A DNA stretch of 64,000 bases from Stictocephala bisonia (GCA_035578905.1 JAQJVL010000427.1:407501-471500); one strand, 5' to 3'. Positions 22,421 to 36,785 are shown, numbered from the stretch's first letter. Program-made: numbers and translations. Notes: a model not told the origin generated them from the sequence alone.

Positions 22421-24850
22421 TAAGTTAAGTTGTCTTAGTTTCTGACAATACACGATTAACACGTTAGTTAAGTAACACTTACAACAACTATAACACAAAA
22501 TACTATTTAAATACTATAAAATTAGAGAAAACTCATGACTCCTTTTGTCTTCAAACACAACTATAGTCATACTATACATGTTTGAGACCCCAAATGAATC
22601 TAACACATACTGTGGCAGTTAACTGGAAGAAAAGTTTATTTATGATGCTTTAAAAGTCATTAATAAGCCATCATATGTCTTGTTAGACGAACTAAACAAA
22701 AGTTTCGTTTCTATTTCCAATAAAAAAGAAATACAGCTGCAGTTTCAACTGTCACCACGTTTTTTTATCGCCACCTGGGGTTTATTACAGTTGTAAACAA
22801 TCTTCGTCATGACCAGGAACAGTCGTCTCTCGCGTGCAACAATATGTAAATGGAACTGTTTCCCAAGCCAGGTACAAAGTAGGTTTCTGCCACAGCTGAC
22901 ACATTAAACTAATTTAACTTTGCTGACTAAACTTCACAAAACTTTGCTCTCACTCTTTCTCAAATTATTGTTGCTTTCAAGAAATATAATAAAATATAAT
23001 TCCAGCGGATTATAGAGGGTGTACATAACAATACAAAGTAGATATGGCTGGTTATTGATTTCTTTGAATAAGCCACATATAACGATAATGCAATATTGAT
23101 ATTTCTTCGTGCAAGGTCGGTAAAAAATAAGTTTTACGATTATTTAAGCTATCATTTCAACTCTTGATTGTATGTAAACCCTCTGTTCCTTCTAAAAAAT
23201 GGACAACCCTAGATTTCAAGAGTAGTCTGTAATCGTAAAAAAGATTCTCAGCAGATCTCAATTCTGATAAATAATATATGACATGGATGACTCTACAACT
23301 TAAAAGCAATGAATACAAATATTTTTAAGAAGTGCAAAGCCCACGTTAGACCTTCAACTCGGCGCAGAGTTTAAAAATTATAGTTTGATGAGTGTCGGAT
23401 GGATCGTGTGGAACATCTTTTCCTTCGTGTTAGTGTGTGTGAAACTGTGCATCACGTATTTAAATATTTTCGAACATATATGTGTTTGTTACACCATTTG
23501 GTGACAATCTACATTTTTCTTCCACTTTCTTTACTCGGAGCAGAACTCACTTTAAGTTTATGTAACAAACAGCGCTCGAAAATAAAAAAAAAAATCGATG
23601 CTTCAATATTTAGTGTGATATTATACAAATAATTTTTGTAGTTATAACTCTGTTTTAACTAAAAAAATTTTAAGATATTAAACCTACTGACCCTAGAATA
23701 GCAACAATTAGTACATTTGATGACACGCCCCAAATAAGTTGCCATAAATACGTCAGTTTTAGTTTAAGGGGCTTGTCCAGCTAGGTAATCTTCCCTCCAC
23801 TATGCTTAAGGTCAGTCTCCTATGACTTCCCATCTACTAAGCAAAGTTTACCAGATCTCAAGGGTTAGTCGTAGAATATACGAATGCTTGCCCATAACGT
23901 AATGTTTATTTCAATTTTGTTTTATGGGTTAACAAATGCTTTTTTTAAGTCTTAGCAAATATAAGAAAATTAGACTAGTATAGAATATTTTATATTCATA
24001 TGTTCTTTCAGTTTTCGATTTTTTTTAGGTATTGTAGATCAAACTACTACTTTCCGGCTTTTAAAAAATTATTTGTTGTAATGTCATATATCCAACTGTC
24101 TTACAGTTTTAATTTTTTAAATAGAATAAACAAATACTATTGAAAACAGAAACTGTAATACTGTTTTAAGTATTAGGAACAAATAAAACAATATCCTCAA
24201 TCCTTTACAAGAACTAAAAAAATCTATACAAATATCGTAGTATTTATGAATGCTTGCTGATAGTGTGATACTTAAAAGGCTGGCCATTTTAGGGTTGAAA
24301 TTCAATTCCCAATCAAATAAACAAGCCGATTTTTGCCATAAAATCTGTTCTCTGTATTCATTGCTTTAAGTAAGCACCAACCCAAAAACAATGAAAACTC
24401 TTAGTTATAGTTTTCAAACAGTTCAATAAATCATTGTTTCAGTTAATCAACTACACATTAACTATCAACTTTAATAATGATAAACTGCTTTCTATAACTA
24501 TAAAATAAAAAAATTAAATAAAATAAAATTTGAAACATTTCATTTTACATAATTATTTATTTCAATATAACCTAATTTTGTTTTTTCAAATGACCATTAC
24601 TTCCCTAAAGAAAATGTAATAGTAAATTTATTATTAAAGGTCTTTAATTTGGTAATTAAAAGTATTATTTATAGTAAATTTAACTATACATAATACTTAA
24701 TTATCAGCATGTATTAAGTATAATTATACTTGCTAAGAATTGATTTAAAACATTTTCTAGTAGCCCTCTAATAATCAACAACTGGTTAAAATAATTTTAC
24801 CTCATAGGCAAACAGTTTGGGATAATAATTGGGTTGAGTGTTGCTGGAGG
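22421..24850. other. Intergenic DNA
   Basis: No gene recognised. A unique, less AT-rich patch at about 22720-22900 and short frames at 23399-23632 and 24117-24305 have no family resemblance. Confidence 0.35.
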
Positions 24851-25025
24851 CTAAGTGGCATTATCAGCTGACAGCTTGGACCGGATGTCGGAGTCACTGT
24901 ACCCCGGAAACAGTGATAAGATTGTCGCTACTAAGTGACATGAAATTAACAACAATTTGCCTGTCGCTATTTCCTCGCCTCTAGCTGTCGAGACCTGTCA
25001 TTATCTGTTAGCGTTCTCTGATAAG
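24851..25025. promoter_or_regulatory. Candidate enhancer with four GATA sites
   Basis: A GC-richer unique block contains TTATCA (24861), TGATAAG (24914), TTATCT (25001) and TGATAAG (25019) within 165 bp, plus an E-box CAGCTG (24865-24870) that overlaps the first GATA site. It lies 5.5 kb upstream of the Toll promoter. GATA factors control gut, fat-body and blood-cell genes in insects. Function here is inferred from motif clustering only. Confidence 0.3.
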
Positions 25026-26424
25026 AACAGAAAGCTGCCAACTCCACCCATGTTGTTTTCCTGTTTAATGCAAATACCGTTTATAATAAACGTATTTTCT
25101 ATTTAGAATTGAGTAACACTTCTCTTACACTATTAGTATATTCTGGACATACTAATTCCTGCTCATGATTAGGATGCTATGTATGCTTTTACTACAATAT
25201 TTTGATAATCCCTCTAAGATATCAATCAACGTTGTTTTTAATAAGTATTATAGTAGGGAATTCAGGTAGTTTTTAATGTTATTGATGTTAAACAATTTTA
25301 TTTTTTCAATTCATACACATTATGAAATTTAAGAAAAATACTTACAAGACAATATTTCTCTTAAATATAACAGAACTTAAGAAACTCATACAAACACAAA
25401 TATTGAAAAAAAAAAAAACTTTATGATTACTGAAATTTTTTGTTTAGTTCATATTTGCAAAATATGAAAAAAATATGAGCACATTTTTGTTTGGGGAGTT
25501 AAGAATTTTATAGTCACTTTTATGGTGCAGTTGCTTCTACGAAAATGTATTATATTCCCTAATGTTGGACAGGCAGGATTTTTAATTATTTATTAAACGT
25601 GGACAGTTTTAAAATCATTGGTACAGACCAAAGATTAGAAAATACTCTTTATCATTAAATTAACTATAATGAGACACTGAAACGATAATGCAAATTTTTT
25701 ATTACAGTAAAAAGAAGTAATTATATGACAATACTATTGAGAAATTGGAAGTAAGCCCTTAAGATACGAATCTAATTATATATTATTTATTATTAATCCC
25801 TAAGGATATTTTACAGTAACTTGTAACCATCAAAGAACAGCACTTAGATCATTGAGTCCATTTGTAATTAAAAATTCAATTAAAAGCATTTCATTACAAG
25901 AGGATATCTTTGAAATATTCTTTAAAGCTACCTTCAAGTTGAAAATTAGATCAGTTTTCAGTACTTTTAGGTTTTATTTTATACGTTTAAAAGATAACAA
26001 GCACAACAACATTTAATTTACCAGTATTCTATAAATATTTAGTTCATTTTTAATTAATAGTAACATAGCTTATCACGAACTGCTTCTCTTGTCTTAAGAT
26101 GGTGTACGTGGTTTTCCCTTGATATTCATCATATTCGCACTTTATATACATTTATCAATAGACGTTTAAATTATTATTTTAGTTATATAATAACATATAT
26201 TATGCGTTCTTCGAAGGTCTTTTTCAATAAATAGTAACTAACATATTAATCATTATAATTCGTAATAGTCTAATTAATTATTTCGTAATAATTGTTTTAA
26301 AACTTATCATCTTGACGTAGGCATAAGTTTTTATAGTAATTAAGCCTACCATGTTTTTGGTTGTATATCTAAATAGATATTGATATTAATGATCATAGAA
26401 ATACCAGCAGACTCAAAATAACCA
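25026..26424. other. AT-rich intergenic DNA
   Basis: Nothing recognisable beyond simple AT-rich sequence. Confidence 0.4.
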
Positions 26425-26685
26425 TACACCTGGCCCACACACATCCTCACCCATACAGGTATGATAGTAATATTCCATTCGTACACCCATACACGTTTAG
26501 TGATACGCCTCCCTCTTCATCCATACCCGTATAGTGGTAATGACTCACCCACCTAAACGTACACGTACAATTGTATGACTCACCCACCCAACCACACACG
26601 TACAGGGCTATTGACCCAACCACCCACCTATACATGTACATTAGTATTGACCTACCCACCTACCCATACACGTATAGTATATTGG
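26425..26685. repeat. 36-bp minisatellite family, locus 2 (reverse, diverged)
   Basis: About seven degenerate units of the same family as at 10.2 kb, in reverse orientation (cacccatacacgt, tattgacccaaccacccacc). Units vary in length and sequence, so this array is older or less homogenised than locus 1. Confidence 0.85.
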
Positions 26686-26879
26686 TAATTTCCATACAAT
26701 TAATTTCTCTATTGTCAGGAAAAAATTATTATTTTGGTAGCCTGAGCGTTTGACGAATTAGGATGATGAAAAAAGCACCTTAGATTATATTTTTTGAATG
26801 ATATTTTTTGTTTACTGTGACATTAACAATTATTTTCAAATACTCTTTCTAAAAATGTTATAATATAACTGATATTAGC

Positions 26880-27140
26880 TCATTGTCTCTCCCACACCCA
26901 CCCTGCGGGTGGCAGACCCTGGCACAGGTGTTCGGAGGTCACCGCAGGGGTTCTGTAACTACCGACAGCTGGCCTATACTGTCAGCTGAACCTAATTTGT
27001 CCGTTACTACTGTGACTCTGGCAATAAGCAGAGTAATAACACGATATGTGAGCGTGGAACTGCGGAGAACACAGGTCCCCAGCATGGGTTCTCGGCGCCT
27101 ACCACATGTTCCAATGACACACAATCGTAGGCTTTGATTG
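26880..27140. other. GC-rich island with unassigned open frames
   Basis: A 260-bp block of roughly balanced composition in AT-rich surroundings. An 84-codon frame is open on the plus strand (26883-27137) and a 61-codon frame on the minus strand. Neither resembles a family I know. No clear splice sites frame it. It may be a transposon relic or an isolated exon. Confidence 0.3.
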
Positions 27141-28251
27141 TGCCTTGAAAAGCATAGCCTCCTAACTACCAGGAACGTCGTTTATCAAGTTCCTCCATCA
27201 AAGGATGTGACTGACGCTACAATTATAAATTAGGACACCGTAGTGTTCTTTTAGCTGTCGGAAAGGTATTGGTGGAAAGTAAACGAAAAAATGGAATTTA
27301 GCTGGAACAAAATTTATCCAGGAAATAGATAATGGTTTCTCTTTCCAAACTAGTCTTCTTATCGGTATTTTGAAACCCACTATTACTATTAAAAATGCAT
27401 ATTTGTAATCAAATCCAATCCACTAATAATCCGTTTTCCTATTTATCATCAATGATAACTACAAATCTCGTTTTCGTAATAAGTATATTGTTATTAATTA
27501 TAATTATTAATTGCATGATTCATATTTTAAATAATGGCTCCTAAAGCTTAATAACTTTCAAGAATGCAAAGTCAGTGTATGACAATTTGTTACATAGTTA
27601 TTATATCTAAGAATACGTACCATCTAAATCATTTCACATTTTGCACATCTTATTTGTATCCAGGAATGCAAGACAGAGGGAATGCTGAGTAGAATTGATT
27701 TTCGCTTGCCCGAGGATTTGTAATATGTTGACAGGGAGATTACGTCGGAAGGATCAAACAAAGGGGCTAGTAAATAGGAGGAAGGGAGAGGGGGCTCAAA
27801 GAGCGCTTGATGTTAGGGTAGATATATGTTCAAGCCACGTGATCAATCCGGTATGGACTTGTAGCTTGCTCTTGGCTCTCTAAGAAAGGGTATGTTGAGT
27901 TTGTATTGCAAATAGTTTGCAATACTTTGACATATTTTTGTCTTTGCTGAATGTTGGTATCTTTTTTCCAAGATTATTTTCACAAAAGAAAATATTTAAC
28001 TATCTAAAAACGAGACATTTCTTCTATTATTTTGTATGATATTCAAAATTGATGTATATGTTTGATATATATATATATATATATATATCAATATATTTTT
28101 TTAATAACTACTTATATAGGCAAATTTTTAGGTTAAGAAGTAAAGATAGTGCTTTCCAAATAAACAATATTTGCCCTCTTGGTTGATTAAAAAAATTTTC
28201 ACGATTTCAATTTTATTTACTTTATTTATTAGTTTAAAACCTCAATTCAAA
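27141..28251. other. Intergenic DNA
   Basis: No gene recognised. A purine-rich patch lies at about 27740-27820. A (TA)n run of about 12 repeats is at roughly 28064-28088. Confidence 0.4.
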
Positions 28252-28400
28252 TATTACACTGGCTGCAGGCATGTGCGTGAACTTTATTCAACGAGTAAAG
28301 TACTGAACTTTAATTTAGTTGATAATTTGAACCTTAGACCTCACCCTTAGACTCAGAACCCTTAGCAGCTGAGTCACCACATTGGAAATGAATCTAGAAG
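28252..28400 (-). mobile_element. tRNA-derived SINE-like copy 2
   Basis: The plus strand has ggctgcaggcatgtgcgtga followed by actttattcaacgagtaaag, matching copy 1 at 11217-11357 in order and spacing. The tRNA-like head at the right end is more decayed (cagctgagtcaccac), so this is an older copy. Confidence 0.6.
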
Positions 28401-30186
28401 TATTTATGAAATGATCTCAAAATCAGATTTCATTTTAAAACATGTCTGCAAATCAATTTCAAAAGTAGACTACCCTTAGAATTATTAATAAGTAACTTAA
28501 GAAAGGGGTCTTGGTGAGACACACAATCGATAAATATATTAACTAATACTTGAAATCTCATATTTTAGTAAATAATATAAGTCACTTCGTGGATGCCATG
28601 CGAAGCATATTAAAGGAATGAATTCAAAATACTCGATGTAGATGTGATACAAAATGTGTTGAAATAGCCTATAAATGTGCAGGTAGAAGGTATTCATTTT
28701 GTCTCGGCGCTCTTCGAACCTCATTTGCAAATGTAATTGAAACGTTTAATTTACTTGCGAATTCGATAGAGGGCGTTCCACAGTAGATTGGACTGCCCGA
28801 GGTGCCGGGCAAATTGGCCGCTTTCGTCCGATCGCAAAAACATTACAATGCAAAGAGGTATTGGAAAGAGCTAGGCTAGAGTTTATACGGACAATAACAG
28901 GGGAGCATATTTACTGATATGGTATTGCACTTAGATGAATATCATAGTTGGCATAATTGTTGTAACTTAATTTGTTTATATTTATTAAAATAGGTGTAAA
29001 ACGTCGAAAACCTTGTAGGATAATATATTTTAGTATTTTAAAATAAATAGACTGAAATTTCACGCATAATAAATTGGATGAATATCAGAATCAGAATCTT
29101 TTTTCCAGACAATACAAAATTACACAGCATAAAAAAAAGAATATAATTTGCTATACATGAATAAATATATATAAATTTTTTTATTTTTTCGTCCTCTAGA
29201 CACTCCTCCTCATGGGGCAAAGCTGTTTTAGGTAGAGGGTTGATGATAAAATATACTGTATACAGTATTTCTTATTATAATTGTTTATCATTACTAATAT
29301 TATTTAAGATAAACATCATTTAATTAATAAATTAATTATATAAAATACTTTCCAAATAATAATTCTTATTTTTTGACGAATGTTGATTCGAAACACAAGT
29401 AACCAATTCATTAACTGTATAGTGACTAGTTATTCAAATAAATTATATAAATTAGAATAACAATAGCAATATCAACAAATTTTTTATTTTTTAAAAAAAA
29501 TTTCATATTTAAAGTACATCTAACTTACCACTAACTGCTGTTTAACTGAGAATTGATATACGAGTTAAAGATTAAGGATGAAGAATAAATATAACTAAGC
29601 TAAGCGTACAAATAAAAATTATAAATAAACCAAACACTAGTTGTCAAATCTATGTAAACTTAATTTTTTTTCTAATTCTTGCATGTATGTCTTTTCAATC
29701 TAGTAATTTATTTCCCTAGTTAATTTATTTTTATCAACAATGTTTTAATTACTGCCGTCCTATATCATTATGTTTATCAATTTAATTTCTACAGTGTTAA
29801 CCTTAGGAAATATATACAAATTACTGTGTCTTGTGTTCTGCCATGTCCAGCACTCTGCAACTGTTCAGGCTGTCTTAAACTATTAAAAATAGTGACTTTA
29901 GTAAACAATTTCTTTATAGTAAAAACGTTGGATTAAATAGTTTCTGGGTTGAGAAACGCCTTGGCTTTTTAAGTATAAAATGGCTGCATTAAATGGACAA
30001 TTAAATATCAAAAATAAACCATATTGAAGTATAGAGTTTTTAATTTACAAAGTTTAAAAAAAAAATGTATGTACGTCAAATAATAAATACGTAGATTATT
30101 AACCTAAACAATGTGGGTTATAGGCCGATTATCATTGGATCATGACATATTTAATACAATTGTTAATCAATTCATAAACTTTCTGT
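28401..30186. other. Intergenic DNA
   Basis: No gene. A unique GC-richer block at about 28735-28900 (gaggtgccgggcaaattggc and following bases) has the look of non-coding regulatory sequence but no motif cluster I can name. The remainder is AT-rich. Confidence 0.35.
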
Positions 30187-30212
30187 AAAAAAAAAAAAAA
30201 AAAAAAAAAAAA
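30187..30212 (+). repeat. Poly-A run (26)
   Basis: Twenty-six consecutive A. This could be the tail of a retroposed sequence, but no AATAAA signal lies in the expected place upstream and no source sequence is recognised. Confidence 0.9.
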
Positions 30213-33200
30213 TTACAAGCACCAGAATGTTAAAATATTTTTTCTAAAACTTCAGCTTACTCTCCCATTTTATAATCGAGGTTTGTTTGTCTAGACAATA
30301 ATATCCAATAAATTATGAATAATGTTTTAACTTCCGTACACATATGGTGCTGGAATGTAAATTAGGGAATGCAACGTTTTAGTTTTTTAAAAACATGTTA
30401 GCATTGAACAATGTCAACAAACTAGCCAATCAGGAGCTAAACAGTTCATATCTTGTGTCTATTGTATATTTTGATTAGGGGGGGGGGGGTTGAGGCCTGT
30501 AAAGGTGAATTGTCCGAGTTTTCTTCTCGCCTTCCGTGTAATACAAGATAATCCAGCTTTAACCCAATAGACCATTAAATAAGTCATGAGTTATACTCTA
30601 CGTTAAATAGGATTTAAATTATAAATATTTTGATAAGACAGATGATAGTTACAAACAACTAGTAAGATACTGGGTTTGTTGGGGTTAGGTTATCTCAGAT
30701 AAAATTAGGTTAGGTACTCTATATTCAAGTGCTTTATGAGCCACTAGAATATAGAATTAAAAGTTAAAGAAGGTAAGTTGATATAAATTTAGACATTGAT
30801 CTGATAAAAATCACAATTGATTAAGCTATTTTACAGTATTATGATATTAAAATAATATCTAGAGAAATAACAGCGTAGAGGTGCTGTTAAAGTTACATTA
30901 ATTAAAACTGTTTTGGTTTCCTTATTAATATTTATGTATAAATACAAAGAGCCAATTTTAACTACGGAGCATGAAAAAATTACTGTCTTGTCAGAATTAA
31001 GCCTAATTACGCGGTTTAAAAAGTTTTATATTTTCGTATTGTTTGACATTTATACTAAACAAAAACAACAAAAAACCCTATAAATTTACTTTTTTTTAAT
31101 AAATTGTTACAGGAAGTATAATACATGACTATTTTATAATAATTAGCTTTAATAATTAACGAATTAAGTGTTGTTAATATATACTGGTTGATTAACAATA
31201 GATTGAGGACACTGGCTTAGTGTTAGAAGGTCGTAAATCATCACTGGAGGAAGGGTTATTGTGGGAAACTGGGTCACCACTTCGACCTAAGGGTCAACCT
31301 ATACTTCCTTGCCAATAGATTCTCACAGATTTTAAAGGTCGGCTATACTGCATATACGGTTAAGCTTAGCTGCTTTAATTAGATCGCTTCTACAGTTCCT
31401 CTACTGTGAGTTTAAAACATTTATTAATATTTTCTGCCACTTGTTTTCTACATAGATAACATGTTTGTTATTAAAAAGAATTCTTCGCTGTACTATTCAT
31501 TTAATTTAAAAAACAAATAAAACATTGTAGTTTCATGTAATTAGTGAAATATTACATAGCAATCGTGATTCTGCTTTGGTTACGAAAAGTATCTGACATG
31601 TCTTCTCAGAACAATAATATTGACTGAGTAATCTATCTCTCTTTAAGTGTCCGAAAATTTACATACAATTTTTTTCATTCTGTAAAATAATAGTTCTAAG
31701 TAAAGAAATAACACAATTTGGATTATAAATCACATATCAATTCTATTTTATTTTTGAAATTTGGATTGAAACGTTTCAATTTAATTACTATAAAAGTCAG
31801 TTCTATCAATATATAACAAAGACCTGTGAACATCGAAGCAGGAAATCGAATTCAGGTTGCTAGAGCATCAAAGACTGTCAATGTATCTGTGTTTGTATTC
31901 ACGCTAAACGATCTACTTCTGAAAACAGTGTCATATTTATTTGTCGTTAAAATCTGTATTAAATTAAATTTTTAAATTGAAACAACATAAATAAATTTAA
32001 TTAGAAGTAGTAAATGTAAGTAACATTTATATGTTTTGTTAATACTGTCTTTATTGTTGTATCATTTTGTAAATGAACATTTCGTACCTCTCCTCTGCTC
32101 AGTAGACGAAGGTCATTTCTTGGGATGGCAATCCAAGATCCATCTTATGTTGACTTATCGCCAAAGATCGAACCCTCCCCTTCAATTTGATGTGGTCTGT
32201 AATTACTTTCGTCTGTTTGCAGCCGATCAAATTACTTTTATTGCTTTTTTATTGCAAGTCGATACCATGCTTGAATCTAAATACAATCATATTTGTCAGA
32301 TTATTAGTCATATTATTGTCATCAAGAATATTTGTCAGAGAGATTAGTAAAAGCTATATACATATGTTTAGCCGTCAAAGCGTAATTATTTTATAATGTA
32401 TTAATTACTCATCAAGGTTCAATTTTTTATAACGAGATTTGTGTGAGTAAATACATTTTTTAATAAATATCAATTTTTACCTTATTCCTGTATAAAGAAT
32501 ATGATTCTCATTTTATTATATAATTTAAGATATTATTTTACTTATTGTTACAACATACAAAAAAACGCACTCTTTATTGTATTTTATCAAAAAGCACCTT
32601 AATTAGTACATACTAAATATAAGATTAATGTGTATATGTTGAAGTATTTTACCACATTATTTACTAGCTAATTAGTAATATTTGACATATTAACATTTGT
32701 TTAAACAATAGTTTCCACAAAGCTTTACATAAAATATTTAAAATAACCTGATATTATAGTTTTTTGTGATCTTTTCTAACCCTGAATTTTTAAAAGTGTT
32801 CTATAGACAATGACAGGTTATAAATAAATCATTAGTAATGAAATGAGTAAAGGTAAACATATAATTTAGTACAGTATTTGGAGTTTACTTCCTTTTTGTT
32901 TTTACATCCTTATAGTTTATCTATTAAAATTAGCGCAAAGGTTTGCATAGTTCTACCAACCGTAGCATGAATTATTTTCGCAATGAGCATATAAAAAACT
33001 ATTCAAGTGTCATTGCTGTTATTGATTAGTTTTCTTACTTATATTGTCTTTTATTCCTAAACATGATGTTATTCACATTTGATTATATTTTACCGTTCTT
33101 GCCACCAGATAAGTAATAGTATATTTCATAACAAGAGTGGAAAGTGGGGTTTTGCATGTTCGAGACCATATGTTTGAAGTGCGAGACTTGTCGAGCACTT

Positions 33201-33246
33201 CGAATGGTCGAGAACATACAAAACACTTTCACTCGAGTTTTGAACG
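30213..33246. other. AT-rich intergenic DNA
   Basis: No convincing gene. A 12-base poly-G run is at 30478-30489, and two short TTAGG-like stretches lie at 30683-30717. A 103-codon frame at 32036-32347 has no recognised similarity and no coding-like composition. Confidence 0.4.
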
Positions 33247-33422
33247 ATACTTTTCACTACACTACGGAATAAAAACAGGTGTTGTTGACTGTGGAAAATG
33301 TTCGGTTGTAAACAGTGTTACTTTCGGTAGTAAACAATAGACAGCTGTTGAAAATATGATGTTTCGCAGGTTGTAAACACATAACGAAAACAGCTAAACT
33401 CATAGTAGTGTAGTGAAAAATA
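33247..33422. mobile_element. 176-bp MITE candidate
   Basis: The ends atacttttcactacactac (33247-33265) and gtagtgtagtgaaaaatat (33404-33422) are near-perfect inverted repeats of about 19 bp. The interior is unrelated to the ends and contains gttgtaaacagtg and gttgtaaacac. No clear target-site duplication. Superfamily unknown. Confidence 0.55.
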
Positions 33423-36400
33423 TTTTTTTGAAATGTTTGTACATTGTTCAACTTAACCTAATTTGTTACATGTATTTTAAGTACATTAAATCAAGCAGAT
33501 CATATTTAATGTTGAAGGTTAACGTAAAATATGTGGTTTATGGCTTTTATACTGCATTAATAATGTGACATAATCGAAAAAATTCAACATGTTTATTTAA
33601 AAACATAATATAACAGAAATGTTTTGTTGTGAAGAATTGGCTATAGTAAATTGAAAGGAGATATGAAATGTAAAAGCATATAAGAATATAAAATATAACA
33701 TATAACTTACATTCTTAAAGATCAGCATATACATTTTGTAACAATTAAATTGAAAAATTCTTAAACTACATTGAACTTTCATGCTTTGATCACAAATTTA
33801 TCTTGTATCGAACTGTTCAATAATATTTTTATGAATGTGATTGGAAGTTGGCAGCTGAGATTTATGTTTGCAAGAAGCAATCCACTCCTGCCCTTAATTG
33901 AAATGTTTCATTCGCTGTGTGGAATCAAACAGGGTCCATTATTTGGAAACTGAGTTGCCTGAGGTGACGCACAGAACACCCAATTAGCCCCTTCATTAAC
34001 AACACACCAGTGACATTAGCTAGTGTTCTCTGTCGTAATTGGGGTTGTATTAGAGAGCATTTTTTTCTATTAATGGACTTCTTTGAGAAATGGTTTTCAT
34101 TTTTTGTATTATTTGTGTAATTGCGTACATTTAATTTGTTACGTTTTTTTTTACTTACATTAAACCTTAAGAGTCTGTAGATGCTGTTGGAGGCTGTCAG
34201 CTATCTTGGTTTTAATCCCATAAGAAAATTGTTATTTTCGAACTGTAAATACGATCACACCTATCAAAATTAAATAGTTATTTTTAAACGGATTTTTCAC
34301 AAACAAATAGAATTTAATCACAAATTAAATTGCACTTTGTAATTGCTTTGCGAATTTCTAATTAGATTTAAAGAAACAAATATAAAAATATTTACTTTGA
34401 AGTTTTTATTTTCACCTGTTTTTAAAACAAAGTGTAATTACTCAAAATATTAAAAGTAAATTCAATGCGCAATATGAGGCCAACAGCCTCCGCACTTTTG
34501 ACTAAATTTGTTAGAAAAACAATTTCAATTCATCATTTAAAATCAGTTGTTACATCTGATATATTGTAGAATAATACAAAATTCAAATTTTCACTATTCC
34601 AACATGATTAATAAGCAGCAGAGTGAACTTTGGTAAACAAATTCTTAATTTCCTGCACTATTCATCTGTTACCAAACAACATTGTTTACACAGTGTAAAT
34701 ATATTTCAAGAATAATTTTAAGAATCTTTATATTGCAAATATAACATAAATTATTTACTTAAAATAGAATAGGCTATGTAAAGTCCTCTGTTTTCATAGG
34801 TAAGCTTAAATAATAAAATAATAATATATCAAGATATAGGTGAGCAATACAAAATGGTGTTAACATTCTTAAAAAGACACTCAACTAGATTCATTAGAAT
34901 TTAGTTTCGAAAGTTGGACGAATGTAAAGCAATGTAACATCATATAATTCGATAATTAAATGAATTATCAATCCAATACTGTTCCAAACGATTTTTACAA
35001 AAGATAAAGAATTTTACAAAAACGTTGTTAGGAAAAAGGCTAGGTATTTATTGGTTACTAAATATTCTTAAGTAAATATCCTTTTTAGAATAGGTTTGAT
35101 TTTAATTGCTTAATTACTGAGGTTCTGCTTTAATTCAGCTACATAAGTGCTTTGTATTTATGTCAGAATTGTCATTATTTTTTAAGACTATTAATTTGTT
35201 ATATCGTTGCAACAACCAACTATAGATATGTGTGATTAAATGGTTGCCGATTTTTAGACGTTGTCTAAAAAAATCCTCAATACTTATATTGAGCCTTATA
35301 AGTATACTTATAAGGCTCAATACTTATATTGAGCCTTAGCTTGTTAGTGAACCAAAATCAGAACGATAATACATTATATGGATTAAAATCCAAGATGAGA
35401 TGTAAATCCTTAGATTGCCTGGCTATCTTGACAATTAATACAAGACTCTGACTGAGAACATGTCAATCTTAGTTAGTTAGACTACATAAACCATCTACAC
35501 TCATGTAAACCTTCATAATTGATTTTAAGTATGTAACAGAATGTGAAAACATCTTAAATCTGAATCTGAACTTTAAGTGACTCATTACGAAATCTGCTAT
35601 GATTAGACGTAACTATTTCATATTTGCTAGTTAAATTAACTAAAAAAACGCACTGCACAGTTTTCACTATAATTTTAGTAACCAAATATTTCTTTTTCAA
35701 TCAACAAAATATATTTTCCTAAAGGTAAGTGGCTCCAACTACTAAAATAAGAACTTTAACAAAATTTCACGTTGATGCCTGTATGAACTAACTTATTTGC
35801 CTATCTTACACGAGAACTAAAATATCCTCAGATTCTATATATATTTTTTTAATTGAGCCAATTATTAGTTAATAATATTATTTGTACCTTCTGGCGTTCC
35901 TTATCCTTAGCTATATAAAATTTTTTTTCTACACTATGCGAAATTTCTCCGTCTTTAAGAAATGTTCAAGTTTTGTAGACTCTTATATAGTAAACTTATT
36001 TATTTTGTTACTTTAACCTAAGTTTATTTTAGCTTCTTACGGCAAGCCTGTTCCTTATGCTTTAATTTCTACCACTGTATAGTAACACCAAACGTTTCAA
36101 TGACTTTCACCATATTGTCTTTATTCCTTGGCCTGCCTAGTGGGCTTTTCCCTTTAAAATCATCTTTTTTGCAAGTACTAATAGTGGAAAATTCACTCTG
36201 ATTACAAATATTAGCCTAACAAATAGCATTAATTAATTAATAAAATACGTGATATTTGATATAAAGTCTATGATAATACATATTAAGTTTTTATTTGTTT
36301 TCAAAACAGTGCTTATAGTCGGTGAATTTGAAGTAATACCTAATTTAAAAAGTAAGTTATCTTGTGAGTGATGATTTTTTTTTCATCTTTTATCATATTA

Positions 36401-36642
36401 TGGTAACGATTTCATGGTTTATATGTAAATATATTTTTTTTAGGAAAACTTTGAAAACTATTAGTAGATACTATTATAATATTATACTTGTAACTAATTT
36501 GATAAAAGCATTATATAAATTACTTAACAGGACAGAGTTTATACAGTGTTATGCTTAAACACTTTGTTGCTAATTTATTTATTTAAAACATATAACTTAG
36601 TATATTTAATCTTAGAACTTAGGCTTAAGCAGCCAGTGTCGT
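33423..36642. other. Intergenic DNA
   Basis: No gene. A unique block at about 33835-34055 is less AT-rich and holds several homeodomain-type cores (cttaattg, caattag, cattaac, gtaattg). It is a candidate regulatory region. The rest is AT-rich and featureless except for the palindrome listed separately. Confidence 0.35.
35278..35338. repeat. Palindrome flanked by a direct repeat
   Basis: The 28-bp block 35291-35318 is a perfect palindrome (gagccttataagta and its complement), extending to 36 bp. It is overlapped on each side by a direct 21-bp copy beginning caatacttatattgagcc, at 35278-35298 and 35318-35338. Confidence 0.85.
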
Positions 36643-36785
36643 AACTAGAATCTATATTTTCTGGTGACAACCGCGTTAAGTAACCAGACGTACTTCTGGT
36701 GACATTATATACGTCTGGTTACTTTGTAAATAATGTACATAGCACCTTGACGCGTCTGTAACCAGAAAATATATATTCTAGTTAG
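36643..36785. mobile_element. 143-bp foldback/MITE element, copy 2
   Basis: Starts aactagaatctatattttct and ends with its close complement. It shares ggtgacaaccgcgt, gtaaccagacgt and caccttgacgcg with the 205-bp element at 10890-11094, but lacks most of the central segment. This is a second, internally deleted member of the family. Confidence 0.8.

Noticed and set aside
32036..32347. 103-codon frame as a gene
   Set aside because: No recognised similarity, AT-driven composition and no supporting promoter or splice signals.
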